A stretch of 64,000 nucleotides of DNA from an uncultured Bacteroidota bacterium (GCA_903831575.1 CAIKYB010000002.1:1-64000), one strand, 5' to 3'; counted from the first letter of the stretch, positions 9,725-18,066 are shown. The notes: generated by a model from the letters alone, not told the origin. A program made the numbers and translations.

Positions 9725-9803
9725 GTTGCCTAAAAATATTATGATTCAAAATATCGAGCTAAGAAAAAATCCAGTTGTCTGTTAAGACATTAACAAAGTC
9801 TAG

Positions 9804-9811
9804 CAAAGATA
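9804..9811 (-). promoter_or_regulatory. Candidate -7 element for adk
   Basis: On the minus strand this reads TATCTTTG, an exact TAnnTTTG match, and gives a leader of roughly 75-80 nt before the adk start. No good -33 element is visible. The 313-bp interval between adk and the aminotransferase holds divergent promoters and no gene. Confidence 0.5.
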
Positions 9812-9983
9812 GGACTCACATCCTAATCTTGTATGATTTGCACGATTTTTTATAAAATTCAATAAATAATCCATCAAATACCCCTTTTAATTAGAATTAT
9901 ATCATCAAACCACCTTCTTACATGAAGGGAATAGAGCATGCTATTGAATAAAAATAATCTTTAATCGAATGTGCCGTCTAATT

Positions 9984-10014
9984 TTTGTTTTGCGCACACG
10001 ATACAATACTTTTG
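9984..10014 (+). promoter_or_regulatory. Promoter of the aminotransferase gene
   Basis: A -33 TTTG at 9984-9987 and a -7 TActTTTG at 10007-10014 are separated by 19 bp, the usual Bacteroidota sigma spacing. The predicted leader before the ATG at 10038 is about 20 nt. Confidence 0.6.
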
Positions 10015-10037
10015 CATTTACAGCATAGTTTATAAAA

Positions 10038-11309
10038 ATGATGTCGGGAAATCACAGATTTAGTCAACTTGCCGAAACCTTAATTGGATCGGAAATTGTA
10101 AAACTTGGCGGATTGATTAAAGAAAAAATCAAGGCCGGAGAAAAGATATACAACTATACCATCGGGGATTTTGATTCCTCTCAATTTCCTATTCCTGTTG
10201 AGTTGAAAAATGATATCATCGCTGCTTATAATGAAGGGTACACCACTTATCCATCTGCGGAGGGCGAATTAGAATTAAGAAATGCCATTGCGGCATTTAT
10301 TGAAAAGAACGAGGGTCTTAAATATTCACCTGCTGAGATCTTAGTTTCAAATGGAGGTCGCCCAATCATTTATGCCATCTTTAGAAGCATAGTAGATAAA
10401 GGAGATAAAGTTATTTATCCGGTACCAAGTTGGAACAACAACCATTACACACATTTTAATGAAGCCGTTCACATTCAGGTTGAGGCATCAAGAGAGAAAA
10501 ACTTTATGCCAACGGCTGATCAGATTCGACCTCATGTAAAAGGCGCTACATTATTAGCCTTATGTTCTCCTTTAAATCCAACGGGAACGGTATTTGCTAA
10601 AGAAGAATTAGAAGCGATTTGTGATTTGGTCATTGCTGAAAATGAAAGCAGACCAGTCGGAGCAAAAAAACTATTTGTCATGTATGACCAAATTTATTGG
10701 ACGCTGACTTTTGGTGATACTGTTCATTATAACCCTGTTTCCCTAAGACCAAAGATGAAAGACTATACTGTTTTTGTTGATGGTATTAGTAAAGCATTTG
10801 CTGCAACAGGCGTAAGGGTGGGTTGGTCAATGGGGCCGGAAAGTCTAATTGCAAAAATGAAAGCCATCAATAGCCATGTTGGTTCATGGGCTCCAATGGC
10901 CGAACAGAAAGCTGTTGCAAGATTTTTAGTCAATGAATCTGCTGTACAGCAGTATTTTAATCATTTTAAAAACGAGGTTCATTTTCGACTTATTCATTTG
11001 TATAATGGTTTTATAAAACTAAGAGCCGAAGGATTTCTAGTGGATGCAATTGCACCTCAAGCAGCTATTTATCTTACTGTACAACTTAATCTTGTGGGTA
11101 AAAAAACAGCTGATGGAAATAGTATATCCAAACAGGAAGAAGTAACAGATTATATTCTTAATAAAGCAAAGTTAGCCTTAGTGCCGTTTAGTTTTTTTGG
11201 AGCTGATAAAGAAAATAGTTGGTATAGAATTAGCGTTGGTTGTTGCAAAAAAGAAGAAATTGAAGATGTAATTAACAGTCTGAGAATGGCATTGCAAGCC
11301 TTGAATTGA
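10038..11309 (+). CDS. PLP-dependent class I/II aminotransferase
   Basis: This 423-residue fold-type I aminotransferase is close in form to aspartate/alanine-type enzymes of Bacteroidota. The Schiff-base lysine is Lys252 in VDGISKAFAATG, followed by RVGWSMGP, which carries the phosphate-binding arginine. Upstream are SPLNPTG and YDQIYWTLTFG, which contain the residues that contact the cofactor ring. The N-terminus (SGNHRFSQLAETLIGSEI) and the mention-worthy insertion around SRPVGAKKLFV suggest a specific subfamily rather than canonical aspC. The amino-group donor and acceptor cannot be told from the sequence. The gene stands alone with its own promoter and converges with a small unknown gene. 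Confidence 0.9.
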   Translation: MMSGNHRFSQLAETLIGSEIVKLGGLIKEKIKAGEKIYNYTIGDFDSSQFPIPVELKNDIIAAYNEGYTTYPSAEGELELRNAIAAFIEKNEGLKYSPAEILVSNGGRPIIYAIFRSIVDKGDKVIYPVPSWNNNHYTHFNEAVHIQVEASREKNFMPTADQIRPHVKGATLLALCSPLNPTGTVFAKEELEAICDLVIAENESRPVGAKKLFVMYDQIYWTLTFGDTVHYNPVSLRPKMKDYTVFVDGISKAFAATGVRVGWSMGPESLIAKMKAINSHVGSWAPMAEQKAVARFLVNESAVQQYFNHFKNEVHFRLIHLYNGFIKLRAEGFLVDAIAPQAAIYLTVQLNLVGKKTADGNSISKQEEVTDYILNKAKLALVPFSFFGADKENSWYRISVGCCKKEEIEDVINSLRMALQALN

Positions 11310-11311
11310 TG

Positions 11312-11560
11312 TTAATTTTTATTACTTAAAAACATAAAAGACTCCCTTTTTTTACTGCTAATTATTTTTTTGATTTCAACTGCAGAACTCGTTATTTTGT
11401 AATCGTTCAAATCAATTAATTCGTGTGCGCCAACAAAATTGTCAATTTGTTCCACCTTGTATAAAAATTCATTCAAACAATTCATTTCCTCTTCAATAGA
11501 TTGTGGAGTCATGAGTTCCTGATTAAATAAAACAAGCAAATCTCTCTTTGATGTTTTCAT
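11312..11560 (-). CDS. Hypothetical protein, 82 residues
   Basis: This small acidic-to-basic protein has no signal peptide, membrane segment or recognised motif. It is rich in Glu, Asn and Ile and predicted mainly helical (SIEEEMNCLNEFLYKVEQ). It ends 3 bp from the convergent aminotransferase stop. Upstream, 12 bp away on the same strand, is a 42-residue lipoprotein gene, so the two may be co-transcribed. The coding call rests on a clean ORF, an ATG start and tight packing; it remains uncertain. Confidence 0.5.
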   Translation of the reverse strand: MKTSKRDLLVLFNQELMTPQSIEEEMNCLNEFLYKVEQIDNFVGAHELIDLNDYKITSSAVEIKKIISSKKRESFMFLSNKN

Positions 11561-11572
11561 AAATAGTTTCGC

Positions 11573-11701
11573 TTATTTGTATCCTACCATTCCATGTTCA
11601 TTTGGGCAACCACAGAATATTTTTTTGGATGAAGAACAACCAAGAATAAACAAACAAAGGGCTACGGCAAGGATTGATATTATTTTTATTACGTGTTTCA
11701 T
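11573..11701 (-). CDS. Small lipoprotein, 42 residues
   Basis: I translated this short ORF by hand. It starts MKHVIKIIS, has a hydrophobic stretch ILAVALCLFILGC ending in a lipobox with Cys22 as the lipidated residue, then SSSKKIFCGCPNEHGMVGYK. The mature peptide would be only about 21 residues with a second CGC pair, so it is a tiny surface or periplasmic lipopeptide. It is followed at 12 bp by the 82-residue gene on the same strand. Function unknown. The signal peptide and lipobox make it much more likely to be real than a chance ORF of this size. Confidence 0.6.
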   Translation of the reverse strand: MKHVIKIISILAVALCLFILGCSSSKKIFCGCPNEHGMVGYK

Positions 11702-11754
11702 AAGCTTCAAGTTACAATTTAAACTAATTTTACTCTAAATTATCGTGTTTTTTC

Positions 11755-12784
11755 TTGAAAATCTCCAAAAATATTATAAATCATTTTTCATTTAAAAGAA
11801 TCCTGATTGCCCCACTTGACTGGGGGCTAGGACATGCAACGCGCTGCATTCCAATAATTAAGGAACTCCAACAGCGTCAAATAGAAGTGATCATTGCTGC
11901 AGATGGGGCTATCGCAACTTTATTGCAAAGGGAGTTTCCGGAAATTAAAATCATATGTTTAAAAGGATATAACATCAGCTATGGCAAATGGAAAAACTTG
12001 TTCTTACTAAAAATCATCTCTCAACTTCCTAAAATGTGGAAGGTGATACAATACGAAAGAAACTGGCTGAACGACATGATTGCCTTGCATAAAATTGAAG
12101 CCGTAATCAGTGATAACAGATTTGGTTTTTGTTCAAAGAAAGTTCCCTCCTTTTTTATTACACATCAATTGCAAATTAAATCCGGCTCCTTTTTTTTAGA
12201 TAAAATTATCAGAAAAATTAATTATTATTTTATCAATCAATTTGATGAATGCTGGATTCCTGATATAGAATCAGCTGATAATTATGCTGGCACATTATCT
12301 CATCCTACAGTATTTCCAAAAATCCCAGTGAAATACATTGGGCTGTTATCCCGGTTTAAAAAATCAACACAGGAAAAAAAATATAAAATCGCTATTGTTC
12401 TTTCTGGTCCTGAACCCCAAAGAACCATTTTTGAAAAAAAAAATCATTGCACAACTTGATGATATAAAAGTCCCCGCTGTTTTGGTTCTTGGATTGCCTA
12501 ATGAAATTCAAGAACTTTCCTTAACCAATCAACAGGTCACCCTCCATAATTATTTGGATGCTGCTGCACTTTCGAATCTGATGCAACAATCAGAAATAGT
12601 AATTGCCCGTTCAGGATATTCCACCATTATGGATTTGGTGTCGATTGGTCAACGGGCAGTCTTGGTTCCTACACCCGGACAAACGGAACAAGAATATTTA
12701 GCAAAATATTTGTCAGAAAAGGGATTGTTCAAAACAATGAAACAGTCTGACTTTGAGTTAAAAAATGTCATCAAGGAGTTGTAA
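11755..12784 (+). pseudogene. MurG-like glycosyltransferase split by a frameshift
   Basis: Two overlapping frames together make one GT-B glycosyltransferase of about 343 residues. The first frame (11755-12459, TTG start) carries the N domain: ILIAPLDWGLGHATRC, VISDNRFGFCS and FFITHQLQIK. The second frame (from about 12434) carries the C domain: LVLGLPNE, EIVIARSGYSTIMDL, and RAVLVPTPGQTEQEYLA, the nucleotide-sugar site. The break is exactly at a run of ten A at 12434-12443; one A fewer would restore the frame. It could be a sequencing or assembly error, a true inactivating mutation, or transcriptional slippage. The family resembles undecaprenyl or lipid-linked GlcNAc transferases of the MurG/GT28 group. 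It converges with a GT2 gene 3 bp away. Confidence 0.8.
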
Positions 12785-12787
12785 AAT

Positions 12788-13642
12788 TCAGATAGACAAA
12801 ACGCGCTTCAAATTACTTAATGCTTTTTTGAAATCAATACCTAAACAAATAAAGTGCATGGTAATTTTGTTATCTGCATAATATTTTCTTACAAATATTT
12901 TCATTGACCCATAAAAATGCTTGCTATATTCCGCACTTTTCTTTTCTGTGCTTTCTCCTTTAAAATGTGTAATAGTAGTATCTGCGAAATAATAATTTTT
13001 AAAACCTGCTTTTGTGATGTTGCAACTCAAGTCAATATCTTCTCCATACATAAAATAACTCTCATCAAATCCCTTTACTTTATTTAATGTAGCTTTTGAC
13101 AATAGCATAAAAGCGCCAGAGAGGACAGCAACAGGATTATTTTCCTTTTCAGATAAATGCCCTTCATAATATTTGGCAAACTTTCTTGATCTTGGAAATA
13201 ACTTATGCAACCCAATCATTTTATAAAGAGAAGTCATCGGATGAGGAAAACCTCTTTTACTTTCTTTTAAAAAATTTCCTTGTCCATCAACCATTCGAAC
13301 ACCTAGAGCACCGCAATCATGTTGAGTAGAAAAAAAGGCCATACATTTTTCAAAACAATCAGGTGGAACAATCGTATCCGGATTTAAAAATAAAATATAA
13401 TCACCTGAAACTTCTGGTAAAACACTATTGTTGGCTTTTGCGAAACCAACATTTATTTTATTCCATTTAAAATGTACAGAAGAGAATTTGTTTTTAAAAA
13501 ATGCTTGACTTCCATCTGTAGAAGCATTATCAATCACAAAGATTTCCGCATCAATATTTTTACATGCTTGCACTACAGATTGCAAACAGTTTTCCAGCAG
13601 CTGCTTAACATTAAAATTGACAATGACGATGGAAAGTTTCAA
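12788..13642 (-). CDS. Glycosyltransferase family 2 (rhamnosyltransferase-like)
   Basis: This 284-residue GT-A enzyme begins with SIVIVNFNVKQLLENCLQS. It has VIDNASTDGS for nucleotide binding, the DxD-bearing segment ILFLNPDTIVPP, an acceptor-side region AVLSGAFMLLSK, and GEDIDLSCNITKAG near the catalytic base. The layout is that of WbbL-type rhamnosyl or related transferases that build cell-surface glycans. Donor and acceptor are not determinable here. There is no membrane anchor except a weakly hydrophobic C-terminus. The gene stands alone on the minus strand, with an AT-rich 250-bp region upstream. Confidence 0.88.
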   Translation of the reverse strand: MKLSIVIVNFNVKQLLENCLQSVVQACKNIDAEIFVIDNASTDGSQAFFKNKFSSVHFKWNKINVGFAKANNSVLPEVSGDYILFLNPDTIVPPDCFEKCMAFFSTQHDCGALGVRMVDGQGNFLKESKRGFPHPMTSLYKMIGLHKLFPRSRKFAKYYEGHLSEKENNPVAVLSGAFMLLSKATLNKVKGFDESYFMYGEDIDLSCNITKAGFKNYYFADTTITHFKGESTEKKSAEYSKHFYGSMKIFVRKYYADNKITMHFICLGIDFKKALSNLKRVLSI

Positions 13643-13817
13643 AATGGGTTATTAATTAAGTGTAAATGTAAATAATCCGTAATCAAATATTATTTTTTAA
13701 CGAAAAGCTTGCTAGGATGAAAATTAAAAATTTAAAAGTCAAAATTAAAAAAATCAAGAGAAACAAATAAAACCCAAATTAACCATAAAACTTTTTTGCC
13801 ACAAATGCACGAATGCA

Positions 13818-13876
13818 CAAAGGGAAATCAACCAATCAACCAGTTAACCAATCAACTAATCAACCAACCAAACCCA
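13818..13876. repeat. Low-complexity AACCAATC-type repeat
   Basis: Units such as caaccaatc, aaccagtt, aaccaatc and aactaatc follow each other between the GT2 gene and the inositol phosphatase gene. Immediately upstream is the motif gccacaaatgcacgaatgca. The rest of 13643-13894 is A-rich with no gene. Although the frame is open through this stretch, it is non-coding because the promoter lies downstream of it. Confidence 0.5.
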
Positions 13877-13882
13877 AATCAT

Positions 13883-13890
13883 TATCTTTG
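13883..13890 (+). promoter_or_regulatory. -7 element (TAtcTTTG) that fixes the inositol phosphatase start
   Basis: This is an exact TAnnTTTG match ending 4 bp before ATG 13895. It shows that the upstream in-frame ATG at 13796 cannot be the main start and that the transcript has almost no leader. Confidence 0.55.
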
Positions 13891-13894
13891 CGTC

Positions 13895-14668
13895 ATGTAT
13901 AAAAGTACATTGTTTAATGCCATACAAGCTGCTGCTGTTCAATTGCGGCATTATTTTAATGGTGATTTTGAGATTACCAACAAAGAAGGGATTAATAATT
14001 TAGTGACAGAAGCTGACCATGCCTCTGAAAAGGCCATTATTGAAGTGATTCAACTGGCTCATCCCGATCATTTTATTTTAAGTGAAGAAACAGGAGAAAT
14101 AAAATCAAATAGCGAATTCAAATGGATTATTGACCCCATTGATGGAACCGTTAATTTCGCCAATGGCATTCCGCTTTGTTGTATTTCTATAGGGTTAGAA
14201 AAAGAAGGTCAGATGATTTTAGGCGCCGTTTATAATCCTTTTATGAATGAATTATTTTTTGCACAAAAAGGTTATGGCGCTTATTTGAACGAAAAGAAAA
14301 TTCAGGTAAGTGATAAAACTGAAGTGATAAAAAGTTGTTTGGTAACTGGTTTTCCTTACACTTATTTGGATACACCGAATGGTCCATTACAAGTTTTTGA
14401 GAAATTAATACGCCAGGGGATTCCCGTTAGAAGATTAGGAAGTGCTGCTATAGATTTGTGTTGGGTTGCAGCAGGTCGCTTCGATGGTTTTTATGAACAT
14501 AAATTGCAAGCATGGGATAGTGCTGCAGGATTTCTGATGGTGGAAGAGGCAGGAGGAAAAATAACTGATTTTGAAGGAAATTATTATTCGCCTTATCAAC
14601 CGCATATTTTAGCTACAAATGGAAAAATCCATAATGAGTTATTGGAATACGTCAGAGGAGAAAAATAA
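13895..14668 (+). CDS. Inositol monophosphatase family protein
   Basis: This 257-residue magnesium-dependent phosphatase has the family motifs EADHASE, LSEETGE (metal-binding Glu64/Glu65), DPIDGTVNFANG (Asp80 and Asp83) and the C-terminal signature AWDSAAGFLMVEEAGG. It hydrolyses inositol-1-phosphate or related sugar phosphates; some relatives act on NADP or 3'-phosphoadenosine compounds. I chose the start at 13895 (MYKSTLFNAI). A longer in-frame ORF beginning 99 bp upstream would translate the low-complexity repeat and contain the promoter element. The gene precedes thiL with a 31-bp gap on the same strand, so it is probably co-transcribed. Confidence 0.93.
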   Translation: MYKSTLFNAIQAAAVQLRHYFNGDFEITNKEGINNLVTEADHASEKAIIEVIQLAHPDHFILSEETGEIKSNSEFKWIIDPIDGTVNFANGIPLCCISIGLEKEGQMILGAVYNPFMNELFFAQKGYGAYLNEKKIQVSDKTEVIKSCLVTGFPYTYLDTPNGPLQVFEKLIRQGIPVRRLGSAAIDLCWVAAGRFDGFYEHKLQAWDSAAGFLMVEEAGGKITDFEGNYYSPYQPHILATNGKIHNELLEYVRGEK

Positions 14669-14699
14669 AAAACACATCTATAAATTTTAAAATAGCAAA

Positions 14700-15728
14700 A
14701 TGGATCAAAGAACAGAAATCGCATCGCTGGGAGAATTTGGATTGATAGAACATTTAACCAAAAATATTGAAATCAATAATGCATCAACGTTGCTGGGTGT
14801 TGGTGATGACGCAGCGGTAATAGATCACTTTGGCAGACAAACCGTTTTATCTACCGATTTGTTGATAGAAGGGATTCACTTCGATTTGAGCTATACACCC
14901 TTAAAGCATTTAGGCTACAAATCGGTTGTTGTGAACCTGAGTGATATCTATGCGATGAATGCTGTTCCCACACAAATTTTATTGAGCATAGGTTTTAGCA
15001 ATAGGTATAGTTTGGAAGCTCTCGATGAATTTTACGCAGGTGTGTATGCTGCTTGCGAAACGTATAAAGTTGATTTGATTGGCGGTGACACCAGCTCTTC
15101 TCAAAAGGGATTCATCATTAGTGTAACAGCCATTGGAGAAGTGGCCCCGGATAGTTTTGTAAAAAGAAGCGGCGCTCAGGAAAATGATTTGATATGTGTG
15201 AGTGGGGAATTAGGAAGCGCATTTTTGGGATTGACCTTATTGGAAAGAGAGAAAAAAATATTCGAAGAAACTGGCTCACAGCCCGACTTAGAAGGACAGG
15301 CACATATCGTTAGAAGGTTATTAAAACCGGAAGCAAGAAAAGATATTATTGAATATTTTACAGAAGCTGAAATTTTACCATCAAGCATGATAGATTTGAG
15401 TGATGGATTAAGCAGTGATCTTCTGCATATTTGCAACCAAAGTAAAATGGGTTGTGTTTTGTATGAAGATAAAATTCCGTTCAATGAAGAGGCCAAAGAA
15501 TTTGCCTACAAACTTCAATTAGATCCAACAGCCTGCGCCTTGAGTGGCGGAGAAGATTATGAATTATTATTTACCGTTGCACAAGCTGATTATGATAAAA
15601 TAAAAGTAAATCCTTCGATTTCAATTATTGGTTATATCGCACCTGAATCTGAAGGAAAACATCTTATTACAAGAGGTGGAAATAAGCATAAACTTATTGC
15701 TCAAGGCTGGAATCACCTTAATAAATAA
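14700..15728 (+). CDS. thiL: Thiamine-monophosphate kinase
   Basis: This 342-residue enzyme phosphorylates thiamine monophosphate to the active cofactor thiamine diphosphate. It has the conserved N-terminal GEFGLIEHL, VGDDAAVI, the substrate-binding stretch STDLLIEGIHFDL, YKSVVVNLSDIYAM, IGGDTSSS for nucleotide binding, and the C-domain IDLSDGLSSDLLHI and SGGEDYELLFTV. Length and motif order are normal for ThiL. It lies 31 bp after the inositol phosphatase gene and ends directly against the convergent 144-residue gene. No other thiamine genes are in the window, and no THI-element riboswitch was seen upstream. Confidence 0.95.
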   Translation: MDQRTEIASLGEFGLIEHLTKNIEINNASTLLGVGDDAAVIDHFGRQTVLSTDLLIEGIHFDLSYTPLKHLGYKSVVVNLSDIYAMNAVPTQILLSIGFSNRYSLEALDEFYAGVYAACETYKVDLIGGDTSSSQKGFIISVTAIGEVAPDSFVKRSGAQENDLICVSGELGSAFLGLTLLEREKKIFEETGSQPDLEGQAHIVRRLLKPEARKDIIEYFTEAEILPSSMIDLSDGLSSDLLHICNQSKMGCVLYEDKIPFNEEAKEFAYKLQLDPTACALSGGEDYELLFTVAQADYDKIKVNPSISIIGYIAPESEGKHLITRGGNKHKLIAQGWNHLNK

Positions 15729-16163
15729 TTACTTTTCTGAAGTACAATGATTTAATCTTTCCAAAATACAGTTTATGACATTGTCGATTACTTCCATGGA
15801 AAAATTGTTACTACTCTTTTTGTGATTGCAAGCATAAAATGAAAGTAATCCAATTTTGTTGCAATTGAAAATCCCCCAAAGATCATTACTCAATGAGATA
15901 AAATTTATTGTTCCAAAAAAATCTGTTTGGTATAAAACGTGATAAACAATATTGTTTTCATCAGTTATTTTTTGAATAAAAGTATAGCTGTTTTTTAAAT
16001 CAAAATCCTGTAAATACTTTTCATTGATTAATGAAATGGCAGTATAGTTATTTATGATGATTGCTGTTGGGTCCGTTACAAGTTGATTTGTTTTGATGAA
16101 ATGCTGCGCAATTGAAAATTGTAATTGTAAGCTAGCTGTCAAAGTAAAAAGTAGTTTCTTCAT
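15729..16163 (-). CDS. Secreted hypothetical protein, 144 residues
   Basis: The N-terminus MKKLLFTLTASLQLQFSIAQ looks like a Sec signal peptide cleaved after the AQ end common in this phylum. The mature part is rich in Ile, Asn and Tyr with several cysteines (FNCNKIG, FYACNHKK, NCILERLNHC) that could form disulfides in the periplasm. No family is recognised. It is the last gene of a minus-strand set with the lipoprotein gene 4 bp upstream, so the two are probably one transcript. It abuts the convergent thiL stop with no spacing. Confidence 0.6.
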   Translation of the reverse strand: MKKLLFTLTASLQLQFSIAQHFIKTNQLVTDPTAIIINNYTAISLINEKYLQDFDLKNSYTFIQKITDENNIVYHVLYQTDFFGTINFISLSNDLWGIFNCNKIGLLSFYACNHKKSSNNFSMEVIDNVINCILERLNHCTSEK

Positions 16164-16167
16164 TACA

Positions 16168-16764
16168 TTATTTCAAGGAATACAATGGATCAATACAAAT
16201 AATATACATACTGATATCGGTTTCGTTTTGTTTCACTATTTCATTTAAGTTCTTTATTAATTTGTCATAGTATGTGCCATAGGAATATGAATACAACAGA
16301 AAAAGTTTAATTCTCTTTTCGTCATGATTTATACTAAAAACCTCGTTGTTTATTAGGGGGTGCATTTTGTAAGTAGATAATTTTTGTACTTTTTTAAAAT
16401 GTAATGGATCCTTTTCTTTGTAAGCCAAATTCGATAAGACTTCATTTTCAATTCTTCCGGAACAAGATATGTTTTTATTAAAAAAATTACTTTTTAAGAA
16501 ACAAGTACTGTCATTCAAATAACAACCGAGATATAGAACAGTGGTATCTTTCTGAATTTTATCCATCAAGAATCTTTCGTAAGAAGCGCTATCCAGATAA
16601 AGAAAATGATTTTGTTCTCCTATATTTCTTTTCATTATAAAATCTAAATAAGATGACTTATGTATAAAGCTAAAAGGCTTGTTGAGTTGGTATTTTTTTA
16701 TAGCATAAAATTTACAGGAAAACAATCCTGTCAGCAACACAAAAAACAAGCATACTGTTTTCAT
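16168..16764 (-). CDS. Lipoprotein of unknown function, 198 residues
   Basis: MKTVCLFFVLLTGLFSC forms a signal peptide with a lipobox ending in Cys17. The mature protein has paired segments such as VLYLGCYLNDSTCFL and is followed by a lysine-rich middle and ISMYIICIDPLYSLK at the end. No domain is recognised. The downstream 144-residue secreted gene starts 4 bp after its stop. The 163-residue secreted gene lies 54 bp upstream, across a hairpin. Three consecutive small exported proteins suggest a shared envelope role, which is an inference from context only. Confidence 0.62.
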   Translation of the reverse strand: MKTVCLFFVLLTGLFSCKFYAIKKYQLNKPFSFIHKSSYLDFIMKRNIGEQNHFLYLDSASYERFLMDKIQKDTTVLYLGCYLNDSTCFLKSNFFNKNISCSGRIENEVLSNLAYKEKDPLHFKKVQKLSTYKMHPLINNEVFSINHDEKRIKLFLLYSYSYGTYYDKLIKNLNEIVKQNETDISMYIICIDPLYSLK

Positions 16765-16780
16765 CTTTCATTTTTTTAAT

Positions 16781-16809
16781 AAAGGCAATGCGTTTTAGAC
16801 ATTGCCTTT
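16781..16809 (-). other. Intergenic hairpin between two exported-protein genes
   Basis: The arms aaaggcaatg and cattgccttt form a perfect 10-bp stem around a 9-nt loop. On the transcribed minus strand the stem is followed by attaaaaaaa rather than a T tract. An RNA-stability or attenuation element is therefore as likely as a terminator. Confidence 0.45.
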
Positions 16810-16818
16810 ATGGTGTTA

Positions 16819-17310
16819 TTAATATAAGTTTAGTGTTACTACAAATTCATCTCCAATTACTGATACAGGATAGATGCCACCCTTTACTAATTTCTCCATT
16901 CCTTTCGCTGATTTAAAAATGAGCGATTTATCTTCAATTTCAAAAGTTGATAAATCAGTTTTTTCAAAACCCTTTTCATATTTCAAGGCTATAGGAAAAT
17001 GTAGTTCTGCAGTTTGGTTTGTCAATTTTGTTGAAACAGAAATTTGATCCCCCTTGATGTAACTTTTTCCTGTTGTATTTGAGCAATAAATACTAACACT
17101 CATTTTAACACACAAACCAAATCCCCCTGTACAACTTGTTCTTGGCTTGTGAAAATTTAAACTGTTGATAAAAATAGACACCGTTGGTGTTGTTCCGTCT
17201 GGACAAAAAATAGAAGCCTCTGTGGTTAAACTTGAAGCACTTGATTTAACAAGTTGAGCATTTACCGAATGCGTGATACAAACCATTGCAAATAATATTA
17301 CTTTTTTCAT
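16819..17310 (-). CDS. Secreted hypothetical protein, 163 residues
   Basis: MKKVILFAMVCITHSVNAQ is a clear Sec signal peptide. The mature protein has four cysteines in the first half (IFCPDGTTP, TSCTGGFGLCVKMS, IYCSNTTG), likely two disulfides, and a beta-rich second half ending GDEFVVTLNLY. No family is recognised. It is first in the minus-strand row of three small exported proteins and is divergent from the XRE regulator gene, with 287 bp of shared upstream DNA containing an inverted repeat. Whether the regulator controls it is untested. Confidence 0.6.
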   Translation of the reverse strand: MKKVILFAMVCITHSVNAQLVKSSASSLTTEASIFCPDGTTPTVSIFINSLNFHKPRTSCTGGFGLCVKMSVSIYCSNTTGKSYIKGDQISVSTKLTNQTAELHFPIALKYEKGFEKTDLSTFEIEDKSLIFKSAKGMEKLVKGGIYPVSVIGDEFVVTLNLY

Positions 17311-17470
17311 TTTTCATTTTTTTGATTGCGCCTACTAATTATACGGCTTTCAGCATTTCCGTTTCAATGGCCATTGATGTTGTAAAATTGGAACTTCCAT
17401 TTCATGTATCAAGAAATAATCACTTAAGAACTTTTAGTAAGAGACTAATTTTATTAAGCAGTTAAACGTT

Positions 17471-17493
17471 GTTATAATCCTCAGTTTTATAAC
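17471..17493. promoter_or_regulatory. Inverted repeat in the divergent XRE promoter region
   Basis: The arms gttataa and ttataac are separated by 9 bp, between the divergent 163-residue exported-protein gene and the XRE gene. A second imperfect pair (tttca ... tgaaa, 17539-17553) lies closer to the XRE start. Both are candidate operators. Confidence 0.3.
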
Positions 17494-17597
17494 GTCTTTT
17501 TCTTCTTTTAATAACGAGTATAAACCGTTGTAATTTTTTTTCAATAAGTGAAATTTGTTCTTAAATATTTTTTCATTTATTTTTAAAAACAATTTAT

Positions 17598-18011
17598 ATG
17601 AAGCAAAAAAACAATGCTGGAGGCTACGAAAGAATGAGAATCGGTAGCACCATACGAAAATGGAGAAACATTAAAGAAGTAAAACAAAAAGATCTTGCAG
17701 CATCTTTAAGAATGTCCGAAGCTGCAATTAGCAATATTGAAAATGATTTGACAGATGTTACCTTGAGTCAGATAGAAGATATTGCTTTGACGCTTGACAT
17801 CACCATTGAGCAGTTGTTCTCTGACCCTCAGGATGCTTTATCTACAAACACCTATTCCAACAATGACCCCAAGAATCAAATGGTTATGGAAAGAGAATTG
17901 ATTTATGCATTGATTGGCAGCATTGAAAAAAAGGATGAACAATTGAAAGAGGTTTTTAATAATGTAATGTATACTATGAAAAAACCGCCTAAGCCTGATA
18001 AGTCAATTTGA
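17598..18011 (+). CDS. XRE-family helix-turn-helix regulator
   Basis: This 137-residue protein has a Cro/cI-type helix-turn-helix at about 14-72 (IRKWRNIKEVKQKDLAASL, SEAAISNIEND, TLSQIEDIALTLDI). It is followed by a linker and a helical C-terminus (LIYALIGSIEKKDEQLKEVF) that may mediate dimerisation. No sensor or protease domain is present. It lies upstream of a lipoprotein S41 peptidase gene in the same direction. The gap holds a perfect palindrome TTGAAATG-gt-CATTTCAA, a plausible binding site. Autoregulation through the upstream inverted repeats is possible. Family call firm, targets inferred. Confidence 0.85.
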   Translation: MKQKNNAGGYERMRIGSTIRKWRNIKEVKQKDLAASLRMSEAAISNIENDLTDVTLSQIEDIALTLDITIEQLFSDPQDALSTNTYSNNDPKNQMVMERELIYALIGSIEKKDEQLKEVFNNVMYTMKKPPKPDKSI

Positions 18012-18066
18012 AAATCTTAACGCTTTCTTTTTTAAATAAACGTAATTTTAAGCAGTATTGTTTTAA

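Noticed and set aside
13796-13894. N-terminal extension of the inositol phosphatase starting at 13796
   Set aside because: It would translate AACCAATC low-complexity sequence and contain the exact -7 promoter element; homologs start at MYKS-like positions.
17311-17400. Short minus-strand peptides in the gap upstream of the 163-residue secreted gene (e.g. MAIETEMLKAV)
   Set aside because: Very short, with no consistent leader/core pattern or maturation enzyme nearby, so a RiPP precursor is not supported.
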